64,000 bases of DNA. Source: SSF14 sp037045585. Lineage in GTDB: Bacteria; Actinomycetota; Acidimicrobiia; Acidimicrobiales; Microtrichaceae. Position 1 is the stretch's first letter. The number at the start of each line of letters is the position of its first letter. Shown here in pieces: positions 1 through 9,211 of the stretch. A program made the translations under genes and the position numbers. A model generated the notes under the pieces. The model was not told where the DNA came from, ran no database searches, and saw only the letters and a program-made list of their open reading frames with translations. The stretch covers positions 1 to 64,000 of the forward strand of contig JBAOIR010000053.1 in NCBI GenBank assembly GCA_037045585.1, read 5' to 3'.

Positions 1-540
1 GCACGATCATCGACACCTGGCTCGGGTTCCCGTCGATCCTCCTCAGCGTGCTGGTCGTCACGGTCCTCGACCGGGGAGCGGGCGCGGCGATGGTCGCCAT
101 CGGCATCTCGTTCGCTCCGTTCTTCGCCCGGCTCACCCTCACGTCCGCCTCAGCGGTTGCCGGACGCGATTTCGTGGCGGCCGGGAGGCTCCTCGGCCTC
201 TCCCGCTTCCGGATCGTCCGTCGCTACATCCTCGGCAACATCGCCGACGCGCTGTCGTCGCGGTGTTCTCGACGTTCGGACAGTGCCTCGTCGCGATCTC
301 CGCGCTGAGCTTCCTCGGTCTCGGTGTGCAACCCGAGGTGGGCGCGCAGGAACGCTTCACCGTCGACTGGGGTGTGCTGCTCGACCAGGGGGTGAAGAAC
401 TTCCGCGAGGCGCCCGCCGGGCGCTCGGTCCCGCGTTCGCGATCGCCGTTGCCGGTCTGGCGTTCGGTTGGTTCGGCGACGGTCTCGCCCGCATCTTCAA
501 CCCGCGGCTCACTGTCCGACGCCGGAGCAGCGACTCGTGA
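1..540 (+). CDS. ABC transporter permease, DppC-like, 5' partial, frameshifted
   Basis: Inner-membrane permease of a peptide/nickel-type ABC importer; the 5' end lies outside the window. The cytoplasmic coupling loop (FVAAGRLLGLSRFRIVRRYI) that contacts the ATPase is visible, followed by hydrophobic segments and the family motif FLGLGVQP. The reading frame must change near position 258 and again near 412 to read through to the stop at 538-540. The stop overlaps the GTG start of the next gene (GTGA), so permease and both ATPases form one operon. Substrate cannot be told from sequence. The frame changes look like assembly indels because conserved sequence continues across both. Confidence 0.85.
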   Translation, partial: ARSSTPGSGSRRSSSACWSSRSSTGERARRWSPSASRSLRSSPGSPSRPPQRLPDAISWRPGGSSASPASGSSVATSSATSPTRCRRGVLDVRTVPRRDLRAELPRSRCATRGGRAGTLHRRLGCAARPGGEELPRGARRALGPAFAIAVAGLAFGWFGDGLARIFNPRLTVRRRSSDS

Positions 541-1492
541 GCGGCGACGCCGTGTTGGAGCCGCGCGACCTCCAGGTCTCCTTCGGCGCAGGGAAGCACG
601 AGGTGACCGTCGTGCACGACGTGAGCCTGCGGGTCGGCCGGGGCGAGATCGTTGGAGTGGTCGGCGAGTCGGGCTCGGGCAAGACGCTGACCGCCATGGC
701 GGCGACCGACCTGCTCCCGTCGGGAGCCCGCCGGACCACGAGTGCGTGGGCCTTCGACGGCACCGACCTCCTCGGCGCCGACCGCAACGGGCGCGCCGCT
801 GCGCTCGGCGGCAAGCTCGGTGTGGTCTTCCAGGACCCGATGTCGTCGCTGAACCCCGCCCGTCGCGTCGGGTCGCAGCTGTCCGACACCTCGCGATTCT
901 GGGGGAAGCGGACCCGGGCCCAGGCCCACGACGACGCCGTCGACCGGCTCCGTCGGGTGCGGATCGCCGCCCCCGAACGGCGTGTCGACGACTACCCCCA
1001 CGAGTTCTCCGGCGGCATGCGGCAGCGGGCGATGATCGCCATGGGCCTGATGGCGACGCCGCAGCTCATCGTGGCGGACGAACCCACGACGGCCCTCGAC
1101 GTGACCGTGCAGGCCGACGTCATGACGCTCCTCCGCGAGCTCAACGAGGAGCAGGGCACGGCCGTCCTGCTCGTGAGCCACAACATCGCGCTCGTCGCCG
1201 AGATCTGCCACCGCGTCGTGGTCATGTACGCCGGCCGGATCGTGGAGGAGCTCGCCGCCGCCGACCTCGCCACCGGTGCCCGTCACCCCTACACGCGGGC
1301 CCTCATCGGATCGGTCCCGACGCTCGACGCGGACCTCTCCCAGCCGCTTCCGGCCATCGGCGGCGCCCCGCCCGACCCCGGTCGCCTGCCGCCCGGGTAC
1401 GCGTCGCAGCCCGTTGCCCGTTGGCAACCGATCGCTGTTCGACCGAACGGCCGCCACTCGTCGAGGGCGTCGCCTGCTGGGAGGTGTCGTGA
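537..1492 (+). CDS. Dipeptide/oligopeptide ABC transporter ATPase (DppD-like), frameshift near 1403
   Basis: First ATPase of the importer. Walker A is GESGSGKT, the signature FSGGMRQRAMIAM, Walker B LIVADEPTTALD, and the switch histidine lies in SHN. The C-terminal part has the cysteine-containing oligopeptide-transporter extension (RCPLATDRC), reached only by a one-base frame change near 1403, where one missing T would restore PGYAFAARCPLA. The GTG start at 537 overlaps the permease stop. The stop overlaps the ATG of the second ATPase (TGATG). Family assignment is firm; substrate unknown. Confidence 0.9.
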
Positions 1493-2434
1493 TGTTGCAC
1501 CTCGACGACATCTCGATCCGCTACCCGGGCAGCGTCGCCGACGTGGTCGAACGCGTCACGCTCGACATCCCCGAGGGCGCTGCGTTGGGCCTGGTCGGCG
1601 AGTCCGGGTCGGGCAAGTCGACGGTGGCACGGGCCATCGTCGGTCTCACGCCCGTGCGCTCCGGTTCGGTCACCGTGGCGGGCACCGACGTGACCAACGC
1701 CAGGGGAGCGGCGCTCGCCCACGTCCGGGCCAACGTGCAGATGGTCTTCCAGGACCCGAACGCATCGCTGCACCCCCGCATGACCATCGGCGACGCCGTC
1801 GCCGAAGCGGTGCTCGTGCGGAGCCAGAAGCTCTCGGGCTCGTACCTCGACGCCGAGGTGGGCCGCCTGCTCGACCTGGTGGGCCTCCCGGCGCGGTTCC
1901 TCGATCGGTTCCCCTTCGAGCTGTCGGGCGGGCAGCGCCAGCGGGTCGCCATCGCCCGGGCCCTGGCACCACAGCCGAAGCTGCTGCTGCTCGACGAGCC
2001 GACCGCGTCGCTCGACGTCTCCATCCAGGCGACGGTGCTCAACCTGCTTCGCGACCTCACGCGAGTTGGGCCTCACCTACCTGGCGATCTCCCACGACCT
2101 CGCCGTGATGCGGTACCTCTGCGACCGCATCGCCGTGATGGAGCTGGGCTCGATCAAGGAGTCGGGCCCGGCGACGGAGATGTTCGCTGCGCCCCGACAC
2201 CACTACACGGCGGCGCTGCTCGACGCCGTGCCCCGCCTGTCGGGCCGTACGACCGAACGGATCGTGTTGCGGGGCGATCCCTCCGACGCGTCGGATCGGC
2301 CTCCGGGGTGCAGCTTCCACCTCCGGTGTCCTGACGGCCCGGGAGCGGTCGAGGGTCACGAGCGCTGCGCTGTCGACGTTCCTGCGCTCGACGGGTCGCC
2401 GCACGCCGTGGCGTGCCACTTTCCCCTCACCTGA
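1492..2434 (+). CDS. Dipeptide/oligopeptide ABC transporter ATPase (DppF-like), frameshift near 2058
   Basis: Second ATPase that would dimerise with the preceding one. Walker A GESGSGKST, signature ELSGGQRQRVAIARAL, Walker B LLLLDEPTASLD, switch region ISHDLAVMRYL. One extra A near 2058 breaks the frame; removing it gives NLLRDLRELGLTYLAISHDL, a normal family sequence. The C-terminal extension contains FHLRCPDG with one of the usual cysteines. It ends 8 bp inside the convergent WYL regulator gene. Last gene of the transporter operon in this window. Confidence 0.9.
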
Positions 2435-3426
2435 GCGTCGCATGGGCAGCGGCGATTGCTGCGCCGGTGGCGCGCATCGCCTCGCGCACCGCTGGTGGCG
2501 CCAGCACTTCGACCCGCCCGCCGAGCCGCAGGAGCTCGCCGTCCGCGACCTCGACGGACTCGGACTGCGCGACGAAGGTGACCGGGTCGCCCTCGGCCGC
2601 TGCTGCGGCGTCGAGGGCCCGGGAGGCTGACGGTTCGGGAAGTGCGTGACGCGGCCGCGGCACGTCGGCCCGGGCCATCCGGATGACGACATCGAAGCTG
2701 CGTAGCGTCTGCTCGAACCCGGCCTGGAGCTCGCCCCATGCGGTCGCGAGGTCGAACGACTCGGGTCGCTCGACGGCACGGTCCATCGGTCGCACCGCCC
2801 GGACGTGGTCGACACGAAACGATCGGAGGCGCTCGGGCCGCCGAGACCCGGCCACGAGGTACCAGTTCGCCCCCTTGAGCACGAGACCGAGCGGATCGAC
2901 GCGGCGGCGAACGGTGCCGTTCCGGCCGGCGTAGTGGAGCTCGACCGCCCGCCCGTCCCACACCGCTGAGCTGAGCGCCGGCAACATGGGCACCGACGTC
3001 GGGCGCTGAAACCACCCGGGGGCATCGACGTGGAACCGTTCCGCGTACCCGGACCGCTCGTGCCCGCAGCTCCGGCGGCAGCGCCGCGTCGACCTTGGCC
3101 TGGGCCGCGACCAGGACGGACCCGAGTCCGAGTTCGGCGGCCGCAGTCGGGACTCCTGCCAACCCGATGGCCGTTGCCTCGTCGCCGGTCAGGCCGGTGA
3201 GGCGTGTCTCGTAGCCCCCGATGAGCGACACCCCGCCGCCGGGCCCGCTGTCGGTCACGACGGGGACGCCGGCCATGCCGAGTGCCTCGACGTCGCGGTA
3301 GATCGTCCGGACCGAGACCTCCAGTTCGGCGGCGAGATCGGCGGCCGTCACCTTGCCGCGTCGCTGCAGCACCAAGAGGAGTTGGACAAGTCGACTGGCA
3401 CGCACGATTCGACGGTATTCCACCAT
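2427..3426 (-). CDS. WYL-domain transcriptional regulator (YafY/DeoR-type), frameshift near 3055
   Basis: N-terminal winged HTH (residues about 1-60, with VSVRTIYRDVEAL as recognition region) followed by a WYL ligand-sensing domain (GANWYLVAG, FRVDHVRAV) and a WCX-like C-terminus. The frame changes once near 3055, between RVRG and the segment FHVDAPGWFQRP. Start: GTG 3429 or ATG 3426; I chose the ATG. No Shine-Dalgarno is seen, so the mRNA may be leaderless. It is divergent from the PPOX-fold gene and its start lies inside a 10-bp-arm inverted repeat, which suggests autoregulation and control of the neighbour. Confidence 0.85.
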
Positions 3427-3449
3427 CACTGACAGAAGGTGTCAGTGAT
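3425..3449. promoter_or_regulatory. Inverted repeat, probable WYL-regulator operator
   Basis: Perfect 10-bp arms ATCACTGACA and TGTCAGTGAT separated by 5 nt. It covers the start of the WYL regulator gene and ends 21 bp before the divergent PPOX-fold gene. Placement and symmetry fit an autoregulatory operator; binding is inferred. Confidence 0.7.
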
Positions 3450-3469
3450 ACTCCGGCAACATCTCCGGC

Positions 3470-3967
3470 ATGATCGATTTCAACGAACTCTCCCGGCTCG
3501 CTCCCGAGGTCGCCGGCCCCATCGGCGAACGATTCGCGGCCAGCGGGCTCGGCATGCTCGGCACCGTTCGATCCAACGGTGCGCCCCGTGTCAGCCCGAT
3601 CGAGGTCGGGCCGTACGAAGGCGGGCTGTTCGTCGGCATGATGCCCGGGTCCCAGAAGCACCTCGACGTCACCCGCGACCCCCGCTGCTGCCTGGTCACG
3701 GCCATCGCCGACCGCCACGACCTCGGGGGCGAGGGCAAGCTCTACGGCGTCCTCGACCTCGTGACCGATCCCGACCGGTCGGGGGCGATCCTCCGTCATC
3801 ACGCCGAGGCGAACGGCTTCGATGCCGAGGTGTTGTCCGGCTCCCCGATGTTCGAGGTGCTGATCGATCGGGCCACGTGGCAGCACGCGTCGTCGACGAC
3901 GCCTGGACCACACTCTCGTGGCGACTACGGGGTCGATGGTGTGCGCCGCCGTCGCCGTACCAACTGA
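3470..3967 (+). CDS. Pyridoxamine 5'-phosphate oxidase-fold protein
   Basis: Split-barrel flavin/F420-binding family protein, about 165 residues. The family pattern is seen in GMLGTVRSNGAPRVSPIEV, GGLFVGMMPGSQKHLDVTRDPR and LYGVLDLVTD. The C-terminal 30 residues are low-complexity and arginine-rich. A neighbouring frame reads VVDDAWTTLSW there, so two compensating indels near 3880-3930 are possible and the true end is uncertain. It is divergent from the WYL regulator and downstream of the shared inverted repeat, so it is probably that regulator's target. Enzymatic reaction not predictable. Confidence 0.75.
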   Translation: MIDFNELSRLAPEVAGPIGERFAASGLGMLGTVRSNGAPRVSPIEVGPYEGGLFVGMMPGSQKHLDVTRDPRCCLVTAIADRHDLGGEGKLYGVLDLVTDPDRSGAILRHHAEANGFDAEVLSGSPMFEVLIDRATWQHASSTTPGPHSRGDYGVDGVRRRRRTN

Positions 3968-3987
3968 GCACGAACGACAGCGACCGG

Positions 3988-4842
3988 TCAGGTCGAGGCG
4001 ATCAGCACGTCCTCGCCGGTCGATGGGCGGAGTCCGTCGGTTCGGTCCGCGAAGAAGCGGTCGGCGAGGGTGGCCGATGCGATGTGTCGAGCACGCGCGA
4101 ACCCGGCGTCGAGCGCACATTCGACGATCTCATCGGGTGTGTAGAAGCTGACGAAGGGCGTGCCCGACGCCGCCGCGCCGCGGGCGCTCATCTCGAGACC
4201 GGGACGGTCCGCCTCGTCGGCCAGGTCGAGCGGTACGAAGAAGGTCATGGCGACGGTCGAACCGGTGGCGAGGGTGGCCAGCCGACGCAACGTGGCCGCC
4301 GTCGCCGACTTCGTGAGGTACATCGAGACCCCGGTGGAGCTCACGACCGCCGGCCGCCCGGGATCGAAGCCGGCCGAGCGCAGGCCGTCCCACCAGTCTT
4401 CGCCGGACTCGAAGTCGACGGGCACGAAGTGCAACCAGTCGGGGAGGAGCGTGCCCGATCTCGACGAGCCGGCGACGCTTCCACGCCTGCGTTCCGGGCT
4501 GGTCGATCTCGAAGAACTGTGCGCGCTCGCCGTGTTCGGGGTGGCGTTGTGCGAGCGTGTCGAGCCCGGCCCCGAGCAGCACGATCTGGTCGATGCCCGC
4601 GCCGATCTGCTCGGCGACGAGGTCGTCGATGAACCGTGCCCGGGCGACGATCGCCGCACGGGGCCCGCTGGTGCGCTGAGGATGCATGTCGGCCGGTCGC
4701 GCCACCCCGGGTCGGGGTTTGCGAGCTCTCGGCCGAGGACGTCGTCGACCACCGGAGGGGCCGCGTCGATCTCGACGTGGAGCGCTCGCCAGAGCGCCGT
4801 CCTGACGGCGGTGTTGTCGGGCTGCCCGTCGACGTCGGTCAT
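3988..4842 (-). CDS. SAM-dependent methyltransferase of the LCM/TIGR00027 type, two frameshifts
   Basis: Class I methyltransferase of the leucine-carboxyl-methyltransferase-like family common in actinobacteria. SAM-binding sequence QIVLLGAGLDTLAQR and the acidic strand FFEIDQPGTQAWKRRRL lie in a different frame from the ends, so the frame changes near 4690 and back near 4460. The later motifs HFVPVDFE and SSTGVSMYLT are in the first frame. The ATG at 4842 overlaps the stop of the short glyoxalase-like gene (ATGA), indicating co-transcription. The acceptor substrate is unknown. Confidence 0.8.
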   Translation of the reverse strand: MTDVDGQPDNTAVRTALWRALHVEIDAAPPVVDDVLGRELANPDPGWRDRPTCILSAPAGPVRRSSPGHGSSTTSSPSRSARASTRSCCSGPGSTRSHNATPNTASAHSSSRSTSPERRRGSVAGSSRSGTLLPDWLHFVPVDFESGEDWWDGLRSAGFDPGRPAVVSSTGVSMYLTKSATAATLRRLATLATGSTVAMTFFVPLDLADEADRPGLEMSARGAAASGTPFVSFYTPDEIVECALDAGFARARHIASATLADRFFADRTDGLRPSTGEDVLIAST

Positions 4843-5051
4843 CGATCGCCGGCCGTGGAACCGGGAGCCTGGAGGCTCCACATCCGTCCGTCGGGATCAC
4901 GGACCACCATTTCCCGTGTGCCCCAGTGCGTGTCGGCCAATGTGCTCACGACGAACTCCAGCTCGTAGCCCAAGGCCTGGAAGAACTTGGCGGCCTTCCC
5001 CCAGTTGTGGGTCGTGAGGAACACGCCCTCGATTCCTTCGGTCGTCGTCAT
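4839..5051 (-). CDS. Short glyoxalase/VOC-superfamily protein, probably internally deleted
   Basis: Seventy residues starting at an ATG preceded by AAGGAG. The N-terminus (GVFLTTHNWGKAAKFFQALG) and C-terminus (ADTHWGTREMVVRDPDGRMW) both match VOC proteins, which are normally about 120 residues. The roughly 40-50 residues between the first helix and the last strands are absent, so the beta-alpha-beta-beta-beta unit is incomplete. Either about 130-150 bp were lost in frame or the gene is a fragment. The preceding ribbon-helix-helix gene reads into it without a stop in the given sequence. Confidence 0.65.
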   Translation of the reverse strand: MTTTEGIEGVFLTTHNWGKAAKFFQALGYELEFVVSTLADTHWGTREMVVRDPDGRMWSLQAPGSTAGDR

Positions 5052-5052
5052 G

Positions 5053-5231
5053 TCATGTCTCCTTGTCGGAACCGGCCGGTCGGGTGCCGCGTACCTGTCC
5101 GCGAGGTACGAGCGCAGCGCTTCGGCAACGAGTGCCGAGAGCGAGAGCTCGGACTCGATGGCGTGGTGCTTGACCTCCTTGATCAGTTCGATGGGGAGGT
5201 AGACGTTGAACTGCTTCACGTCGTCGGCCAT
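5053..5231 (-). CDS. Ribbon-helix-helix (CopG/Arc-like) DNA-binding protein
   Basis: About 58 residues. KQFNVYLPIELIKEVKHHAI followed by ELSLSALVAEALRSYL is a typical RHH strand-helix-helix. As given, the frame runs on into the glyoxalase gene. In the neighbouring frame it stops at 5053-5055 after GSDKET, overlapping the next start, so a single indel near 5080 is likely and two separate genes are more plausible than a fusion. No toxin gene follows, so it is more likely a stand-alone repressor than an antitoxin. CTAG-rich symmetric sequence lies directly upstream. Confidence 0.7.
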
Positions 5232-5234
5232 GAA

Positions 5235-5254
5235 CTAGAATGCTAGCAAGATAG
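5235..5254. promoter_or_regulatory. CTAG repeat cluster, candidate RHH operator
   Basis: CTAGAATGCTAGCAAGATAG holds CTAG/ATAG elements at 8-bp spacing and the palindrome TGCTAGCA, 4 bp upstream of the RHH start. RHH repressors usually bind short repeats of this size. Binding is inferred. Confidence 0.45.
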
Positions 5255-5366
5255 ATGTGCGGATGCGAGCGCCGATCGCACCGGGCCGACATCGAACCTC
5301 GTTCGTGGGCTAGACCGTGACCAGAACTCCGTCACCGTCCCATCTCGAAACGAATGAGGTACCCCC

Positions 5367-7521
5367 ATGTCGCTCGCCATCACCGATGACCATCGCGCCC
5401 TCGCCGAAACGGCCGCCGACTTCCTGGCCAAGCGCGACGCCCGCGCCGCGTCGCCGTGCCCTGCTCGACGGCGCCGAGGAGACCCTGCCCGAGCTCTGGG
5501 GCGAGCTGACCCAGCTCGGTTGGCTCGGCCTGCACCTCCCCGAGGAGTACGGCGGCTCGGGGTACGGCCTCGAGGAGCTGGCGGTCGTCGTCGAGCAGCT
5601 GGGGCGTGCCGATGCTCCCGGGCCGTTCGTGCCCACCGTGATCGTCAGCGCGCTGATCGCCGCGGCCGCGGATGATGCGACGAAGGCGGCGTGGCTCCCG
5701 CGACTCGCCGACGGCTCGCTCGCTGCCGCCGCGGCGCTCGACGGCGACGTCGCCGTCGACGGCGGGACGGCCACCGGCTCCGCCGGAGTCGTGCTCGGCG
5801 GCGCGCTCGCCGGCATGTTCCTCGTGGCCACCGGCGACGACGTCGCCATCGTCGAGGCAGGCAACGGGGTCACCGTCGACGTGCCGACCAACCTCGACCC
5901 GACCCGCCGCTCCGCCAAGGTCACGCTCGACGGGGCGCCCGCCACCGTGATCCCCGGCGCTCGCCAGGCGCTCGTCGACCTCACCCGCCTCGTGCTGTCG
6001 GCCGAGGCGATCGGCCTCGCCCGCGAGTGCACCGACATGGCAGCCGCCTACGCCAAGGAGCGCGTCCAGTTCGGCCGGGTGATCGGCACCTACCAGGCGG
6101 TCAAGCACCACTGCGCCAACATGGTCGTCGCGACCGAGCTCGCAACCTCGGCCGTCTGGGACGCAGCGAAGGCCGCGGCGACCGGTGGCGACCAGCTCAC
6201 GTTCACCGCTGCCGTCGCCGCCACGTTGGCGGCACCCGCCGCCGACCTCTGCGCCAACCTCAACACCCAGGTGCACGGTGGCATCGCCATCACGTGGGAA
6301 CACGACGCCCACCTCTACATGCGCCGGGCGACCACCCTGCTGTCGTTCCTCCGTCCGGCCGATGCGGCCGCCGATCTCACCGACCTCACCCGGCGCGGCG
6401 TGTCGCGTGGCAAGCAGGTGGAGCTGCCGCCCGAGGCCGAATCGATCCGCGACGAGGTGCGCGCCTTCGCCGAGAGCATCAGCGACCTGCCGGAGGATCA
6501 GCAGCGCGCCCGGCTCATCGAGACCGGATACGTCATGCCGCACTGGCCCACGCCGTACGGGCGGGCGGCGGGTGCGGTGGAGCAGCTCGTCGTCGAGCAG
6601 GAGTTCGAGCGCGCCGGGGTGCAACGACCGTCGTATGGCATCACCGCCTGGAACATCCTGACCCTCATCCAGTACGCGACGCCCGACCAGCTCGAGCGGT
6701 GGGTGCTGCCGGCGCTCAACCAGGAGGTCATCTGGTGTCAGCTGTTCAGCGAGCCCGATGCTGGCTCCGATGCGGCCGGTGTGAAGACCAAGGCGACCCG
6801 GGTCGACGGTGGTTGGCTCGTCAACGGCCAGAAGGTGTGGACGTCGGGTGCGCACGTGTCCGGCATGGGGTTCGCGACGGTGCGCACGAACCCCGACGTG
6901 CCCAAGCACGACGGCATCACGACCATGGTCATCGACATGCACGCCCCCGGCGTCGAGGTTCGCCCGCTCAAGATGACGATCGGCGCGTCGGAGTTCAACG
7001 AGGTCTTCTTCGACGACGTGTTCGTCCCCGACGACGACGTCGTCGGGCCGGTCGACGGCGGCTGGACCGTCGCTCGTGCCACGCTCGGCAACGAGAGCGT
7101 GAGCATCGGCGGTGGCGGCGGTGGCATGTCGATGCCGGGCTCGGCCCTGATCGCCCCCTTCGACGCTCATCCTGATCGGCTCGCCGGTGGCGCCGCCCGG
7201 GTTGGGCGGTACATCGCCGAGCACCAGGCCATGGGGCTGCTCAACCTGCGTGCCGCCAACCGCGCCGTCGCTGCGGCGGGGCCCGGCCCGGAGGGTGCGA
7301 TGACCAAGCTCGTCCTGTCCGAGCTCGGCCACGAGGCGGCGGCCATCCTCACCGAGCTCAACGGGCCGGACTCGGTCTTCATGGACGGCCCCGGAGGCAT
7401 GAGCAACCTCCTGGTGCTCATGCACCGCGGCATGTCGATCGCCGGCGGCACGTCGGAGATCAAGCGCAACCAGATCGGTGAGCGCATCCTCGGCCTGCCC
7501 CGCGACCCCCTGATCAAGTAG
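5367..7521 (+). CDS. Fused two-domain acyl-CoA dehydrogenase (FadE-type), frameshift near 5450
   Basis: About 718 residues with two consecutive acyl-CoA dehydrogenase domains, as in actinobacterial fused FadE proteins; they oxidise acyl-CoA or steroid side-chain CoA esters using FAD. Domain 1 (to about residue 345) has LHLPEEYGGSGYGLEELAVV, RVQFGRVIGTYQAVKHHCAN and QVHGGIAITWEHDAHLYMRR. Domain 2 has FSEPDAGSDAAGVKTKA, NGQKVWTSGAH and the C-terminal GGTSEIKRNQIGERILGLPR. The natural start is ATG 5367 (MSLAITDDHRALAETAADF); the frame changes near 5450. It is convergent with the metallo-hydrolase gene, separated by a perfect hairpin. Confidence 0.92.
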
Positions 7522-7539
7522 CACCGGCTCCCCGGGGGG

Positions 7540-7587
7540 TTTTGTACTGCGAGGAGCGACGTCAGCGTCGCTCCTCGCAGTACAAAA
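7540..7587. terminator. Perfect 22-bp hairpin, bidirectional terminator
   Basis: Arms 7540-7561 and 7566-7587 pair perfectly around the 4-nt loop TCAG. The left arm begins TTTTGTACTGCGAGGAG and the right arm ends in AAAA, so each strand carries a U-run at the stem base. It sits between two convergent stop codons (18 nt and 4 nt away). It shares the core TTYTGTMCYGCGA with hairpins at 29327 and 40905. Confidence 0.85.
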
Positions 7588-7591
7588 GCCC

Positions 7592-8422
7592 TCAGGGGAC
7601 GGTGACGGTCGTGAGGTCGTCGCCCGCCACGATCGGCCCGGCGAAGTGCTCGGCGGCGATGGCCACCCATTCGTGGAGCGAGTCGGGCGCCGGGGCGGGC
7701 ACGTAGTGCGTCAGGACGAGCGTGCCGACGCCGGCCCGTGCCGCCGTCTGCGCCGCGTCGGTGACCGACGAGTGGTAGTCGAGGATGTCCTGCAGGCGAG
7801 GGAACGGGATGAGCTTCACCAGGTCGTCACGGATCACGGTCTGGACGTAGGCGTCGGCGCCGGCGCACAGGGCGTCGAGGCCCTCGCACGGCACCGAGTC
7901 TCCGGCGATCGCCACCGACGCTCCCTCCTGGTCGAACCGGAAGCCGATGGCCGGTTCGACGGGGAAGTGGTTGGTCCGACCGACGGTGACCGACGCCGCC
8001 CCGACGGTGAACGAGGCGCCGGCCTCGACCTCGGTGACCTCGAGCAGCGGCTCCCACGTCAGGTCCTCGTGGTGGGCCAGCCGGTAGCCGATGTCGGGCG
8101 CGAGTGAGGCCAGGATCGCGTCGACGACCGCGCCGATGCCGGGCGGGCCGTAGATCCGCAGCGGAGTGGGCTGCATCGTCATGACCCAGTGGGTCGTGAT
8201 CACGTCGTTCAGGTCGGTGATGTGATCGCTGTGGAGGTGGGTCACCAGCACCGCGTCGAGCATCGGCGGGAACACGCCGGCAGCGACCAGGCGCTGCACG
8301 ACGCCGCGCCCGCAGTCGACGAGGACGGTCGTGCCGGTGCCGGCGACCAGGGTGCTCGGCCCGGCGCGCAACGCGTCGGGAATCGGATTGCCGGTACCCA
8401 ACAGGGTGATCGTGAGAGACAT
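7592..8422 (-). CDS. Metallo-beta-lactamase-fold hydrolase (RNase Z/arylsulfatase-like subgroup)
   Basis: Intact 276-residue protein. The fold starts with ITLLGTGNPIPDALRAGPST. The metal-binding motif HLHSDH is at about residue 62, later ligands are in AIAGDSVP and the C-terminal LTHYVPAP. This arrangement is that of the RNase Z-like branch, which includes phosphodiesterases and small-molecule hydrolases; it lacks the long insertions of true RNase J. The substrate is not predictable. It stands alone, convergent with the acyl-CoA dehydrogenase. Confidence 0.85.
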   Translation of the reverse strand: MSLTITLLGTGNPIPDALRAGPSTLVAGTGTTVLVDCGRGVVQRLVAAGVFPPMLDAVLVTHLHSDHITDLNDVITTHWVMTMQPTPLRIYGPPGIGAVVDAILASLAPDIGYRLAHHEDLTWEPLLEVTEVEAGASFTVGAASVTVGRTNHFPVEPAIGFRFDQEGASVAIAGDSVPCEGLDALCAGADAYVQTVIRDDLVKLIPFPRLQDILDYHSSVTDAAQTAARAGVGTLVLTHYVPAPAPDSLHEWVAIAAEHFAGPIVAGDDLTTVTVP

Positions 8423-8516
8423 CCCCTGATCATGGCACCTGATGGCCTCGGCCTCCTCCGCTCAGGCTCGCTCCCTCGTCCCTCGGGAGCTGCTTACGCT
8501 GCGGTACCTCGGCTGG

Positions 8517-9185
8517 TCACCGTCGGCGGGCGAACACGACACTGTCGATCAGGGTTCCGGAGTGACCATCGGGACTCGAGCCCTCGCGTTCGCGCTCCTC
8601 GGCGACGACGATCGTCCACTGCTCGCCTCCGAGGTCGAGGGCATCGACGGTGCCCTCGACGGTCGGGAACCCTCCCGGCGGCGGTGTGTGGTTCGACCAC
8701 GCCGGCATCGCGGCGTGCGCGACGACGAGGAGATGACCGTCGGGAGCGACCGCGGCGGCGGCGCGGCGCAGCACGTCATCACGGGGGAAGTCGATCGGTG
8801 ACTGCAGGAACTGCGCCGACACCAGGTCGAACTCGCCGGTCGGGAACGAGTCGGCGAGATCGTGACGCTGCCAGTCGATCGCCGCCCCGACTCCCGAACG
8901 CTCCGCGGCAGCCGCGGCCCGTTCGAGCGCCGTGGTCGAGACGTCGACGGCCGTGACCGTCCAGCCACGGTCCGCCAACCAGACGGCGTCGCCGCCTTCG
9001 CCGCTGCCGAGGTCGAGCGCCCGACCCGGAGCGAGGTCGGTGGCGAGGTCGACGAGCCAGTGGTTCGGCCGTCCGCTCCAGACCTGGTCGCGAGCGCCGT
9101 AGAGGTCGTTCCAGAACGCCTCGGGGTCGGCGTCGGCCTCGACGGGACGGTCGTGGGCCGGGGAGTGGTGGTGGTCGTGAGCCAT
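8517..9185 (-). CDS. Class I SAM-dependent methyltransferase with His-rich N-terminus
   Basis: About 222 residues; start ATG 9185 chosen because MAHDHHHSPAHD leads directly into the family region FWNDLYGARDQVWSGRPN. SAM-binding motif ALDLGSGEGGDAVWLADRGW, acidic loop VTAVDVS. The layout is like the TehB/thiopurine-methyltransferase-type proteins found beside metal or tellurite genes, but the substrate is not predictable. The His-rich start could bind metal. Same strand as the TetR gene upstream, whose stop is 26 bp away. Confidence 0.82.
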   Translation of the reverse strand: MAHDHHHSPAHDRPVEADADPEAFWNDLYGARDQVWSGRPNHWLVDLATDLAPGRALDLGSGEGGDAVWLADRGWTVTAVDVSTTALERAAAAAERSGVGAAIDWQRHDLADSFPTGEFDLVSAQFLQSPIDFPRDDVLRRAAAAVAPDGHLLVVAHAAMPAWSNHTPPPGGFPTVEGTVDALDLGGEQWTIVVAEEREREGSSPDGHSGTLIDSVVFARRR

Positions 9186-9211
9186 GTTGCCAGTGTCGCC
9201 TCGACGTGCGC

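Noticed and set aside
4839..5231. Apparent natural fusion of an RHH domain to a glyoxalase domain
   Set aside because: An adjacent frame provides a stop overlapping an SD-preceded ATG, so two genes joined by an indel are more likely.
5053..5231. Toxin-antitoxin module around the RHH gene
   Set aside because: Neither neighbour resembles a RelE, PIN or other toxin; the next genes are a glyoxalase fragment and a methyltransferase.
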